From contig NZ_PYOG01000005.1 of assembly GCF_003026815.1 (NCBI RefSeq), positions 163,906 through 227,905 of the forward strand: a stretch of 64,000 bases of DNA, written 5' to 3'. Under the pieces are notes generated by a model. The model was given only the letters and a program-made list of their open reading frames with translations, did not search any database and was not told the origin of the DNA. Positions 19,191 through 27,682 of this stretch are shown here, in pieces; position 1 is the first letter of the stretch; the number at the start of each line of letters is the position of its first letter. This DNA comes from Photobacterium damselae (lineage in GTDB: Bacteria; Pseudomonadota; Gammaproteobacteria; Enterobacterales; Vibrionaceae). The position numbers and the translations under genes were made by a program.

Positions 19191-19234
19191 TACTGAAAAG
19201 TTAGCGCTCTACTTATATCGCTAATGTAACCACC

Positions 19235-19288
19235 AAGCCACTCGCTTAAGTCTGCTTTTCATAAAGAGTCTTATGCGGTGGCTTTTTC
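19235..19288 (+). terminator. Terminator of punC
   Basis: AAGCCACTCGC (19235-19245) pairs with GCGGTGGCTT (19275-19284), with an extra TAAG/CTTA pair inside the loop and a T-run after. A 65-codon frame starting inside this hairpin is therefore not considered a gene. Confidence 0.8.
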
Positions 19289-19443
19289 TTTATAGATACA
19301 CACTCATCTCTTTTCTTCTGCCCTCTCCTTCGTCGGTTTATTCCTTCTTATGCATATTTCTAGCGATAACAGTCTTTTTTAAGCAGACTTTTGCTAGTTA
19401 TTTGCATTCAAAGTCGCCAATATTAAATAAAGAAGAAATAATT

Positions 19444-19493
19444 ATGCAAACCACACCAACCAACAAATAAGAGTCCATCACGGAGCTCTTTTA
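19444..19493 (+). other. Possible leader mini-ORF plus hairpin upstream of artP
   Basis: ATG at 19444 with AAGAAG nine bases upstream encodes the eight-residue MQTTPTNK and stops at 19470. The stop codon overlaps a hairpin (AAGAGTCC at 19469-19476 with GGAGCTCTT at 19482-19490, one bulge) followed by TTT. This looks like a leader-peptide/attenuator layout, but three Thr codons are weak evidence, and no promoter was identified. The rest of the 19191-19649 gap is AT-rich. Confidence 0.3.
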
Positions 19494-19590
19494 TCACAAA
19501 CAGCAGAAGCGGACTAAAAACCAACACAAGCAGACTAAAAAACTAGCAAAAACCCATTAATTAATAAGAAAACACAGCAATAAAAATTTT

Positions 19591-19633
19591 TATACATTTT
19601 TATTGCATAAAAAAACAATTGGGATAGTATAAA
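19591..19633 (+). promoter_or_regulatory. Candidate ArgR box and promoter of artPIQM
   Basis: TATACATTTTTATTGCATA (19591-19609) partly matches the ArgR box WNTGAATWWWWATTCANW in its CAT-N-ATTGCA pattern. TATAAA at 19628-19633 could be the -10 element. Arginine repression is expected for art genes elsewhere; the match here is only moderate. Confidence 0.35.
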
Positions 19634-19649
19634 TCACAGGTGAGAAATA

Positions 19650-20393
19650 ATGCAGATTTTTAACATGGGTATTCAAGTTAGTAACGTAAATAAATCCTAT
19701 GGGACCACCCAAGTACTTCATGATATCAACTTTGAATGTGATCAAGGTGACACTCTGGTTTTGCTCGGTCCTAGTGGTGCAGGAAAAAGCTCTCTTCTAA
19801 GAGTGCTAAACCTTCTTGAAGATGCAAACAGTGGGCAACTCAATATCGCCAATGGTCGGTATGACTTCGATGCTGGTATCTGTGAGAAAGAGGGCTTAGC
19901 ACTACGACGAAAAGTAGGCATGGTATTTCAGCAATATAATCTATGGCCTCATATGACGGTATTAGAGAATCTAATTGAAGCGCCAATGAAAGTTGCAGGG
20001 CTTAATAAAGACCAAGCAATAAAAGAGGCAAAAGATATTTTGAGAACACTTCATTTAGAAGATAAAGCGGATGCTTGGCCTCTACACCTATCTGGTGGGC
20101 AACAACAACGGGTAGCGATTGCAAGAGCGTTAATGATGAAGCCTGAAGTCCTCCTATTTGATGAACCGACTGCAGCACTTGACCCTGAAATTACCGCACA
20201 AGTTGTCAATATCATCAAACAATTAAGTGCAACGGGTATTACTCAAATTATCGTGACTCACGAAGTCGATTTTGCCAAAAAAGTAGCCAGTCATATTTTG
20301 TATTTGGAACAAGGAAAAGTCGTTGAGCATGGCGATAGCAGTTCATTTACATCACCCAAAACACAAGCATTTTCTGATTACTTAAAACATTAA
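19650..20393 (+). CDS. artP: Arginine ABC transporter ATPase ArtP
   Basis: A 247-residue polar-amino-acid ABC ATPase: Walker [11 protein letters not shown]-loop [11 protein letters not shown], signature [15 protein letters not shown], Walker [13 protein letters not shown], switch histidine VTHEVDF. The inserted segment with RYDFDAG matches ArtP. AGGTGAG lies just upstream of ATG 19650; an internal ATG at 19665 is possible. First gene of artPIQM, driving import of L-arginine. Confidence 0.88.
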   Translation: MQIFNMGIQVSNVNKSYGTTQVLHDINFECDQGDTLVLLGPSGAGKSSLLRVLNLLEDANSGQLNIANGRYDFDAGICEKEGLALRRKVGMVFQQYNLWPHMTVLENLIEAPMKVAGLNKDQAIKEAKDILRTLHLEDKADAWPLHLSGGQQQRVAIARALMMKPEVLLFDEPTAALDPEITAQVVNIIKQLSATGITQIIVTHEVDFAKKVASHILYLEQGKVVEHGDSSSFTSPKTQAFSDYLKH

Positions 20394-20442
20394 TTAAACA
20401 CAACATATATAAAGCAGCGATAAGTTCGCATGGAGTAACGCG

Positions 20443-21180
20443 ATGAAAAAGATTGTTTTAGCAACCCTGATTGGCCTGGCATCAACTCACGCTCTAGCAG
20501 CAGAGCAAGAACTAAAGTTCGCAATGGAAGCAACTTATGCCCCATTTGAGTACATTGATGAGAATAATCAGATTCAAGGTTTCGACGTGGATTTGGCTAA
20601 CGCCCTTTGTCAACAGATGGACGTAAAATGTACGTTTCATAATCAAGCTTTTGATAGCCTAATCCCCGCTCTAAAGTTTAAACGCTACGATGCCGCTATT
20701 TCTGGCATCGATATTACTGAAGCTCGTCAGCAACAAGTGAGTTTTTCAGAACCCTACTATGACAATGCAGCCGCCTTCGTCAGCCTAAAGGATAAAGTCG
20801 CCGATCAAGCAGCCTTAACCGGTAAGCGTATTGGGGTGCAAAATGGCTCCACGCACCAAAGTTACTTGCTTGATAACATGTCAGGAGTGACTGCAGTACC
20901 CTATTCAAGCTATCAAGATGCATTTATTGATATGCAAAATGGACGTATCGATGCAGTCTTTGGTGACACAGCTGTGGTTGCAGAATGGTTCAAAAAAGAT
21001 CCTAATTTAGCTTATGTTGGTAAACCCATTACCAACCAAAAATATTTCGGCAACGGCTTTGGTATTGCAGTCAATAAGTCAAACCAAGAGTTGGTCAATA
21101 AGCTAAATACCGCGCTTAAAACAGTAAAAGCAAACGGTCAGTACCAAGTTATTTACGATAAATACTTTAGTAATAAATAA
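20443..21180 (+). CDS. artI: Arginine-binding periplasmic protein ArtI/ArtJ
   Basis: A 245-residue cluster-3 amino-acid-binding protein with a signal peptide (ending THALA, about residue 19). The ligand-binding pattern is FAMEATYAPFEYIDENNQIQ, then GFDVDLANAL. This is the usual ArtI/ArtJ type. It delivers arginine to ArtQM. ArtI and ArtJ cannot be told apart from sequence alone. Confidence 0.85.
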   Translation: MKKIVLATLIGLASTHALAAEQELKFAMEATYAPFEYIDENNQIQGFDVDLANALCQQMDVKCTFHNQAFDSLIPALKFKRYDAAISGIDITEARQQQVSFSEPYYDNAAAFVSLKDKVADQAALTGKRIGVQNGSTHQSYLLDNMSGVTAVPYSSYQDAFIDMQNGRIDAVFGDTAVVAEWFKKDPNLAYVGKPITNQKYFGNGFGIAVNKSNQELVNKLNTALKTVKANGQYQVIYDKYFSNK

Positions 21181-21194
21181 GATACGGTAAAAAA

Positions 21195-21923
21195 ATGGGA
21201 TTAACAGGTTACTCTTTATCCCTGCTAGAAGCGAGTTGGATGACTATTCAGCTCGCTTTTACCAGCCTTGCTGTCGGTTTGGTATTAGCAGTGATTTTTG
21301 CAGCAGGTGAGATGTCGCGGCATAAATTATTAGCTTGGACAACAACTGGTTGGGTTACTCTGCTTCGTGGATTACCTGAAATACTGGTTGTATTGTTTAT
21401 TTTCTTTGGCTCATCTCAGATTTTGTTTTATATCACTGGCGACTACATTGAAGTCAGCCCTTTTCTTTCAGGGGTTATTGCTCTCTCCCTCATTTTTTCA
21501 GCTTACGCCTCTCAAACCATCCGAGGTGCTCTTAAAGCCGTATCAAAGGGGCAAAGAGAAGCCGCATCCGCATTGGGGCTAAGTTCAGGGCGTACTTTTT
21601 TCAAAATTATTTTGCCACAAACTGTACGCCATGCTTTGCCAGGTTTAACCAATCAATGGTTAGTGCTGCTAAAAGATACCGCGCTTGTCTCGCTCATTGG
21701 AGTAACGGATCTATTAAAACAAGCACAATTAACCTCAGCAGCAACTCATGAGAGTTTTACGTGGTATGCAACAGCGGCTGCTATTTATTTAGTCATTACG
21801 CTATTAACGCAACAACTTATCAAAGTAGTAGAAAAGAAATATCAGATTCAAGATACCCAAAGTTACGATATAAAAAGTAAAAAGAAAATTAGCAAGAAAC
21901 CTATTGCTCAAGGAGTTTCATGA
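21195..21923 (+). CDS. artQ: Arginine ABC transporter permease ArtQ
   Basis: A 242-residue HisM/GlnP-type permease with about five membrane segments and the EAA loop REAASALGLSSGRTFFKIIL. It pairs with ArtM to form the inner-membrane channel and overlaps artM by four bases. The C-terminus carries a lysine-rich extension (KSKKKISKKP). Confidence 0.87.
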   Translation: MGLTGYSLSLLEASWMTIQLAFTSLAVGLVLAVIFAAGEMSRHKLLAWTTTGWVTLLRGLPEILVVLFIFFGSSQILFYITGDYIEVSPFLSGVIALSLIFSAYASQTIRGALKAVSKGQREAASALGLSSGRTFFKIILPQTVRHALPGLTNQWLVLLKDTALVSLIGVTDLLKQAQLTSAATHESFTWYATAAAIYLVITLLTQQLIKVVEKKYQIQDTQSYDIKSKKKISKKPIAQGVS

Positions 21924-22594
21924 TGAATGAGCACTATTTTTGGCAACTCGTTGAGGGATTAGGTACCAGCTTACAACTCACCGTTGTTTCTTTAGCTGTC
22001 GGCTGTACCCTAGCCTTACTCATGACATTAAGTTTGATCCTAAAAACCCCCGTTATCTCTCAACTTAACAAAGGGATCATTATCCTATTTACGGGTACAC
22101 CATTGCTGGTTCAAATATTTCTTGTTTATTACGGACCAGGACAATTTGAAGCAGTAAGGAACAGTTTTGTATGGCACTGGTTAAGTCAACCTTGGTTTTG
22201 TGCCATGCTTGCGCTAGCTCTAAACACCGCAGCCTATAGCACACAGCTGTTCAAAGGGGCGTTTAATGCAATACCATCTGGTCAATGGCTAGCTTGTCGA
22301 GCTTTAGGAATGAATACCCGTCAGTCTCTCGGGGTCTTATTACCTTTTGCCATCCGCCGTGCAGTGCCCGCATACTCAAATGAAGTTATTTTAGTATTTA
22401 AAGGGACATCGCTAGCCAGTACGATCACCATTATGGATTTAATGGGCTATGCACAACGTATTAATGGGCAAACATACGATACCTTAACGGTGTTTGGTAT
22501 TGCAGGCGCTATGTACTTGTTGGTTAATGGCATTTTAACCTTAATTTTCCGTCAAATCGAAAAAAGAGCGCTCGCGTTTGAAGTAGCGAACTGA
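21920..22594 (+). CDS. artM: Arginine ABC transporter permease ArtM
   Basis: A 224-residue second permease of the same family, with about five membrane segments and the EAA-like loop ACRALGMNTRQSLGVLLPFA. It overlaps artQ (ATGATGA junction). It is the last gene of the arginine transporter operon, about 60 bases before the glyoxalase gene. Confidence 0.87.
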   Translation: MMNEHYFWQLVEGLGTSLQLTVVSLAVGCTLALLMTLSLILKTPVISQLNKGIIILFTGTPLLVQIFLVYYGPGQFEAVRNSFVWHWLSQPWFCAMLALALNTAAYSTQLFKGAFNAIPSGQWLACRALGMNTRQSLGVLLPFAIRRAVPAYSNEVILVFKGTSLASTITIMDLMGYAQRINGQTYDTLTVFGIAGAMYLLVNGILTLIFRQIEKRALAFEVAN

Positions 22595-22657
22595 TTCTAG
22601 TTCCGCTATTATCAAGTCACTTGGATATAAGCAGTCAGTACATAAGAAAGGTTATCA

Positions 22658-23098
22658 ATGGAATATTTGCATACTATGGTTCGAGTAGCGGATCTGAACC
22701 AATCTCTCGACTTTTATTGCAATCAATTAGGGTTAGTGGAAACACATCGAAAAGAGAGCGAAAAAGGCCGTTTCACCCTAGTCTTTCTTGCCGCACCCGG
22801 TGATGCTAAACAAGCTGAGCAGACAAAAAGTCCATTATTAGAACTCACCTACAACTGGGATTCAGAAACCTATACTGGCGGTCGTAATTTTGGTCATTTA
22901 GCATTTCGTGTCGATGATATCTATGCGCTATGTGAACACATGCAACAAGCGGGTGTTATCATTAATCGACCACCACGCGATGGTCATATGGCATTTGTAA
23001 AATCACCCGATGGTATCTCGATTGAACTACTACAAAAAGGTGAGCCATTACCACCAGCAGAACCGTGGCTTTCTATGGAAAATACCGGAAGTTGGTAA
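22658..23098 (+). CDS. gloA: Lactoylglutathione lyase-like VOC protein (glyoxalase I)
   Basis: A 146-residue vicinal-oxygen-chelate protein with two beta-alpha-beta-beta-beta halves. Candidate metal ligands follow the bacterial glyoxalase I pattern: H5, the glutamate in LLELTYNW, the histidine in [10 protein letters not shown] and the glutamate in ISIELLQKG. It would isomerise the methylglyoxal-glutathione hemithioacetal. The C-terminal tail (about 15 residues) is somewhat longer than in the E. coli enzyme. Confidence 0.82.
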   Translation: MEYLHTMVRVADLNQSLDFYCNQLGLVETHRKESEKGRFTLVFLAAPGDAKQAEQTKSPLLELTYNWDSETYTGGRNFGHLAFRVDDIYALCEHMQQAGVIINRPPRDGHMAFVKSPDGISIELLQKGEPLPPAEPWLSMENTGSW

Positions 23099-23110
23099 TT
23101 ACCAATTCAT

Positions 23111-23151
23111 GCGTTCACCATATTAAATACCATGAGTATGGTGAACGTTTT
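23111..23151. terminator. Bidirectional terminator between gloA and qnr
   Basis: CGTTCACCATA and TATGGTGAACG form an 11-base-pair stem. T-rich sequence follows on the + strand, and A-rich sequence gives a weaker tail on the other strand. The two flanking genes converge here. Confidence 0.75.
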
Positions 23152-23154
23152 TAC

Positions 23155-23802
23155 TTAGCTCAGAACCACAATACCCAATTGATTGAGTAACTGCTCTTGC
23201 TGCCAATCACAAATTTGTACTCCAGTAAAATCAACGTAGCGAATATCAACACCATCAAGATCTACATGAGTCAAATTTACTTTATGCCAAACACACTGCC
23301 GCCACTGCTCTTGAGAAAACTCTCCTCGACTTAAATCAGAACCGACAAACGAGACCCCTAATAAATTGGCACCATTCCACCGATTTTCAAATAACTCACA
23401 CTCTTCAAATTTCACATCTTCAAAATTACAGTATGAAAGGTTGCATGCCGAAATATAAGCTGAGCAAAAATACGTATTATGAGAGATATAATTAGTAAAT
23501 GAAGCCTGCTGAAAATCGGCCCCTTGCAAATTAGTTTCTCTTAATTCAAGGCCAAAACACTGTGCCCCACGAAAGTTAGCAAAACTTAGATTACACCCTT
23601 TAAAACTGGCATCTTTTAACTGGGCGTATGCAAAGTCACAGCCTTGACTATCGCCAGATTCGATAAAGCAACAATCAATAAATTGAGTATCAGTAAGGTT
23701 AGCTCTTGAAAAGTCACACAGAATAAAACGACAGTGGCGATATATTTGTCCTGCTAAATCTTGTTGACTAAAATCTTCTCGCTCAAAATGCATCTGTTCC
23801 AA
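23155..23802 (-). CDS. qnr: Pentapeptide-repeat quinolone-resistance protein Qnr (chromosomal, QnrS-like)
   Basis: A 215-residue pentapeptide-repeat protein, within the 214-218 range of Qnr. Repeats run A(D/N)LxF along its length, with Qnr-specific stretches YFCSAYISACNLSYCNF, CELFENRWNGANL and the C-terminal GIVVLS dimerisation end. It forms a DNA-like quadrilateral helix that protects gyrase and topoisomerase IV. It resembles QnrS most closely by eye. GAAAGGA on the coding strand is spaced for the TTG start at 23802; the next ATG (23793) is too far. No LexA box was seen. The upstream hairpin is described separately. Confidence 0.9.
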   Translation of the reverse strand: MEQMHFEREDFSQQDLAGQIYRHCRFILCDFSRANLTDTQFIDCCFIESGDSQGCDFAYAQLKDASFKGCNLSFANFRGAQCFGLELRETNLQGADFQQASFTNYISHNTYFCSAYISACNLSYCNFEDVKFEECELFENRWNGANLLGVSFVGSDLSRGEFSQEQWRQCVWHKVNLTHVDLDGVDIRYVDFTGVQICDWQQEQLLNQLGIVVLS

Positions 23803-23820
23803 CGTTCTATTCCTTTCAAT

Positions 23821-23884
23821 AAAAAAACCACCAAGACTCTTAAACTCTAACCAAAGTTAGAATAGAACCTTGATGGTCATTATA
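23821..23884 (-). promoter_or_regulatory. qnr leader: TATAAT followed by terminator hairpin
   Basis: On the minus strand a perfect TATAAT (23884-23879) is followed by a hairpin, ACCATCAAG (23877-23869) with CTTGGTGGT (23835-23827), enclosing an inner TCTAAC/GTTAGA stem. Seven T follow, then the qnr ribosome binding site. The -35 region is poor. The hairpin could be the terminator of the upstream lipoprotein gene, an attenuator of qnr, or both. Confidence 0.6.
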
Positions 23885-23926
23885 CTTGATACTCAATAGG
23901 TTAAGTATTGTTTACTTGCGTATTTC

Positions 23927-24595
23927 TTATTCGTGATGAGAGCCGCAGTGATGTTCAGTCTCTTCAGCAAGTTTTACTTCTTTTACGTCGTACTCACCTT
24001 TTAGGCTACGGAATACTTTCGCTGCGTACTCTTTACCATCTTCAGTCGTAAACTTAACGTAGTAGTTAAGGCCCGCAACAACTTGCTGGCTCACAGAGTC
24101 AACTTGTTTTAGTTTTTGATCTGCACCAAGACTCTTCACAGCGGCATTTGCTGCATCGATAACTTCAGGGGTAATCTCGCCTTTAGACCAGCCACCTGGC
24201 AAACTGTGGTGAGATTCAGCACACTCAGGAGAGGTTGCTTTACGAACTTCATCAGCACCAGATGCAACAGCAGCAGAGATCTTATCTGCAGCCTCATTGA
24301 CTTGCTCAGCTGTTTTATCTGACATATCGCTTGCAGCAACCTTCGCTGAATCACTTAACTCTTTTACTTTTTGTGAAGCATCATCTGCCGCAGCTTTCGC
24401 AGAATCGCCTAGCTCACCCGCTTTTTCTGATGCGGTATTTAGTAGATCTTTTGCCGACTCTTGTAAATCAGCCGCTTTTTGCTGTAGCTCAGCTTGCGCT
24501 TCTACTTGAGTGTCTTGCTTTGGCTGTGGATCTTTAGCATCACAAGCCATTAATGTCATTGAACCTAATGCGACAACTAATAATTTTTTATACAT
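23927..24595 (-). CDS. Lipoprotein with helical repeat region and stefin-like cystatin domain
   Basis: About 222 residues from ATG 24595, which has AAGAAGGA at the right distance; the upstream ATG at 24622 is rejected. A lipoprotein signal ends in LMAC (C18). Residues about 30-125 are Ala/Ser/Lys/Glu-rich with repeating SAK-AA-D patterns, likely long amphipathic helices. The C-terminal part looks like a type 1 cystatin (stefin): LPGGWSKGEITPEVIDAANA, the QVVAG loop (Q171-G175) in QQVVAGLNYYVKF, then AAKVFRSL. The tail ends in a His/Cys-rich EHHCGSHHE. A cell-envelope protease inhibitor is inferred, not shown. Confidence 0.75.
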   Translation of the reverse strand: MYKKLLVVALGSMTLMACDAKDPQPKQDTQVEAQAELQQKAADLQESAKDLLNTASEKAGELGDSAKAAADDASQKVKELSDSAKVAASDMSDKTAEQVNEAADKISAAVASGADEVRKATSPECAESHHSLPGGWSKGEITPEVIDAANAAVKSLGADQKLKQVDSVSQQVVAGLNYYVKFTTEDGKEYAAKVFRSLKGEYDVKEVKLAEETEHHCGSHHE

Positions 24596-25103
24596 ATCTA
24601 AATCCTTCTTACTGCAACACAAAACAGAATAATTGTTTTAATTGTAATATCCGATGATCATAGTTCATGGAATTTCGAACACTGTATCAGGTTATAATGT
24701 AACAACTGTCAATAACTTGCAAAATGATAGCGACAGAAAACACTTCTATAAAAGTAGTAAACCTATAACTAAATACCAAATAAACTCATCATTCCTCACC
24801 CTCTTAAGATAGAAAATACTTAAGAAGCTTAAACTAAGTATTAATACAACAGATAGGCATTGGATTTCCATAGCAGTAAAAAACCTAAAATAAATTATAC
24901 GCATATATTTATTGCACGTTATTTGTAAATTACAGTTAATTATATAAAAAACATTGAGTTATTAGCTAATCGTTGAATCCCCCTCTCATAATAGCAGTAA
25001 TCTACTTGCCAACTTGCATCAAAAGAGAAATATTCCAAATAAGAATAAAAATAAGATAGTTATCGTCAGCAACACTTTCAACTCATGCTAGGTTAAATCA
25101 ATT
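24596..25103. other. AT-rich intergenic region, no gene seen
   Basis: Between the divergently transcribed cystatin-like lipoprotein and the GDSL lipase. No open frame with a ribosome binding site, tRNA or strong hairpin was recognised. It presumably holds both promoters. Confidence 0.5.
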
Positions 25104-26321
25104 ATGAAAAAGTCAGTACTTACATTGACGCTTGCTTTACTGTGTTCACAAAATGTATTTGCACAAGATCAACCAACTCTTGATCCAGGTAAATCAACTT
25201 ATACTTCTGTACGTTGTTGGTATCGTTCTGGTGCAACTCATGACGAGGCAAGCACAGAGTGGAAATGGGCCAAAAACAGTGATGGTAGTTATTATACAGT
25301 TCCAGGATACTGGTATTCTTCAGTATCACCGGTGAATATGTTTTTTACCGATGTAGGCCAAGAGACCATTAAACAGCAGTGTAAACAAACTTTAGGTATT
25401 GATCATAACGCTGCTGATATTACCTATTTTGCCTCTGATATGCGTTATTCATTTAATCACTCATTTTGGACAAACGATAAATCAAACCAGACAGGTAAAA
25501 TTAATAAAATCGTGAGTTTTGGTGACAGTATCTCTGATACCGGAAATATCTTTAATGCGTTTCAATGGCGTTTCCCAAACCCAAACTCTTGGTTCTTAGG
25601 CCACTTCAGTAATGGATTTGTCTGGACTGAATACTTAGCGCAAGAAAAACACTTACCGCTTTATACTTGGGCTGTTGGTGGTGCTGCGGGTGAGACTGAA
25701 TATGGATTTTTATCAGGTATTCATGACCAAGTGAACTCCTATCTTCAATATATGACGATGGCGAAAAACTATAATCCTCAAAATACATTGTTTACGATTG
25801 AATTTGGTTTAAATGATTTTATCAATTACAACCGTACTGTTGCTGAAGTCTCAAAAGATTTCACAACGGCACTCACAACGCTATTCAAAAATGGTGCTGA
25901 AAATATTGTTGTTTTAACGCTACCAGATGCTTCTATTGCCCCTCAATTTAAATACTCAACACCTGAACATGCACAAGAAGTGAGCGCTAAAATTAAGCAA
26001 TTTAATCAGTATGTCACAACTGAGGCGATGCGTTTTCGTATGGAAGGCCACAATGTTGCACTATTTGATTCAATGGCTTTATTTAATGATATGACAACAA
26101 CCCCTGCTAAATATGGTTTCCATAACATTAAAGATGCCTGTTTAAATATCAACCGCAGTTCATCTAAAGACTATTTAATGAGTCATGCTTTAACCAACGA
26201 TTGTGCAAGCTATGGTTCGGACAGTTATATGTTTTGGGGTGTAACCCATCCAACGACTCACACCCACCATATTCTTGCTGAAGAAGTCGCTAAAAAAGTA
26301 TCGTCACAATTTAACTTCTAA
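25104..26321 (+). CDS. tlh: SGNH/GDSL lipase, thermolabile haemolysin type
   Basis: A 405-residue secreted protein with a signal peptide (cleavage near VFAQ). An N-terminal domain of about 115 residues precedes the GDSL hydrolase domain. Block I is FGDSISDTGNIF, with the glycine block in WAVGGAAG, block III GLND and the catalytic WGVTHPTTHTHH block V. This matches the lecithin-dependent/thermolabile haemolysin and GCAT family of vibrios, which cleave phospholipids. Single-gene unit. Confidence 0.9.
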   Translation: MKKSVLTLTLALLCSQNVFAQDQPTLDPGKSTYTSVRCWYRSGATHDEASTEWKWAKNSDGSYYTVPGYWYSSVSPVNMFFTDVGQETIKQQCKQTLGIDHNAADITYFASDMRYSFNHSFWTNDKSNQTGKINKIVSFGDSISDTGNIFNAFQWRFPNPNSWFLGHFSNGFVWTEYLAQEKHLPLYTWAVGGAAGETEYGFLSGIHDQVNSYLQYMTMAKNYNPQNTLFTIEFGLNDFINYNRTVAEVSKDFTTALTTLFKNGAENIVVLTLPDASIAPQFKYSTPEHAQEVSAKIKQFNQYVTTEAMRFRMEGHNVALFDSMALFNDMTTTPAKYGFHNIKDACLNINRSSSKDYLMSHALTNDCASYGSDSYMFWGVTHPTTHTHHILAEEVAKKVSSQFNF

Positions 26322-26328
26322 CTAAATA

Positions 26329-26362
26329 AGGCTCTGGTAATATTACACCAGGGCCTCATATT
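26329..26362 (+). terminator. Probable terminator of the GDSL lipase gene
   Basis: GGCTCTGGT and ACCAGGGCC form a stem around 26330-26355, followed by TCATATTTCTTT. The T-run is interrupted, so strength is uncertain. Confidence 0.6.
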
Positions 26363-26415
26363 TCTTTGCCCGCTTCTTTTTATAGATAAGCTATGTGCGT
26401 AAGAGGCATCAACCT

Positions 26416-26772
26416 TTAAAAGGTAAACACTTTATCAGCCTCAAGAGTCCACTGTGCCAAATCATCCAAGGTTGCAACAGAACATCCCTCTACAAGAGCG
26501 ATATCACTAAGCCCTCTCGCTTGAATACACGTTTTACACATTTTGATCTCGCTTCCCTGAGCTAAAGCAATCTCTAACATTTGCTGAATATCATAACCTT
26601 CGGCTGGATTCTGCTTAGTAATAGCGCACGTTACCGCATCAGACATTAAGAAAATTCGGACTTGAGCCGCCTCTAATTCTTGCTCATTGAGTTTAATCGC
26701 TAAACGTAGCGCATTAAATGGGCGTTCACTCCCGTATGGAGCATCATTAATTATAATAAGAATGGATTGCAT
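26416..26772 (-). CDS. DsrE/YchN-like sulfur-relay family protein
   Basis: About 118 residues from ATG 26772, which has AAAGGAA upstream; the longer frame to 26829 is not supported. The DsrE/F fold is visible: start MQSILIIINDAPYGSERPF, middle VRIFLMSDAV, and a conserved-looking CKTCIQARGL motif. DsrE relatives carry persulfide sulfur or act in stress responses; the exact role is unknown. The Cys pair CKTC fits a sulfur-handling role. It converges with the GDSL lipase gene. Confidence 0.75.
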   Translation of the reverse strand: MQSILIIINDAPYGSERPFNALRLAIKLNEQELEAAQVRIFLMSDAVTCAITKQNPAEGYDIQQMLEIALAQGSEIKMCKTCIQARGLSDIALVEGCSVATLDDLAQWTLEADKVFTF

Positions 26773-26820
26773 GATTGCGTATTCCTTTAACAATATAGAC
26801 TGAATTAGTTCAGTCGTCTT

Positions 26821-26861
26821 TATACCCAAGTGACTTCAAGATGTGAGGTTACTTGGGTATA
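26821..26861. repeat. Dispersed extragenic palindrome, copy 1
   Basis: TATACCCAAGT (26821-26831) and ACTTGGGTATA (26851-26861) bracket a GACTTCAAG-type centre. The same element, almost base for base, recurs at 44107-44148. Confidence 0.75.
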
Positions 26862-27053
26862 TATATAATACAAATTATCTGAGCATTTCCTGTTTATGCT
26901 CAAATTTATGTGTAAAAATTAAACATAAGTTGGGATTTCATAAGATTATCCTATGATCTATAGACATAATTTGGCAAAGTACGCACCTGCTTGCTATCGT
27001 CATGCAGATTGTTACTATTTCCAATTTACTTCCAGCTCTCAGAGAGGCGGCTG

Positions 27054-27590
27054 ATGACACCAAGTTTGAATCTAACCTACGCACCAAATGTTTTATTTCT
27101 TTTTGGCCTATCAGGGGCTGGGAAATCTTATGTTGGAGACGTAATCGGTCAAAACAGTGGCTGGCATGTATATCATGCAGATGAAGATTTAACTCAAGAA
27201 ATGCGCCGAGTCATTAGCGAACAGAAGCCTTTTACAGAGCAAATGCGTGACGATTTTTTTGTTAAAATTGTTTCTCGCATCAAACAATTACAAAAACAAC
27301 ACAAGAAAATTGTCGTTACTCAAGGTGCATACAAGAATAAACATCGCCATTATTTACTGCAAAGTATTGATGATTTAGAACTTATTATGGTTTCAGCATC
27401 TGACTCTCTTATTCATAAAAGATTAGAACATCGCCATAACGGTATATCAAATCAGAGTGCTGCTGCAATTAAGCATGTATTTGAAACGCCTAACCATTTA
27501 GCTCATGTCATTGAAAATAATGAAGGGTCAGAATTTATCATTCAGCAACTTAACGCGTTATATGCCAATGCTCGTAGTGCTGCGGCCTAA
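27054..27590 (+). CDS. P-loop kinase-like protein (shikimate/gluconate kinase type)
   Basis: About 178 residues. Start at ATG 27054 is chosen because AGAGAGG precedes it and the P-loop then lies near the N-terminus; the longer frame begins at 26991. Walker A is FGLSGAGKSY, and a HADED segment at about residue 41 resembles the second motif of small-molecule kinases. A Walker-B-like KIVVTQGAY and an HRLEHR-type lid (KRLEHRHNG) follow. The phosphate acceptor is unknown. The next gene starts about 90 bases downstream. Confidence 0.7.
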   Translation: MTPSLNLTYAPNVLFLFGLSGAGKSYVGDVIGQNSGWHVYHADEDLTQEMRRVISEQKPFTEQMRDDFFVKIVSRIKQLQKQHKKIVVTQGAYKNKHRHYLLQSIDDLELIMVSASDSLIHKRLEHRHNGISNQSAAAIKHVFETPNHLAHVIENNEGSEFIIQQLNALYANARSAAA

Positions 27591-27682
27591 ATTCTATCTG
27601 ATAAAGCAGACATAAATATATGCAACTTTAGACTTATATCACTATACTCAAGTGTAGATGAATATAGGGATATAAGTCTAAC

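Noticed and set aside
19273..19470. 65-codon open frame after punC
   Set aside because: It starts inside the punC terminator hairpin and has no ribosome binding site. Only its last eight codons, from a separate ATG with a good site, are mentioned as a possible leader.
23803..23926. LexA (SOS) box upstream of qnr
   Set aside because: No CTG-N10-CAG pattern was found, unlike the known control of qnrB.
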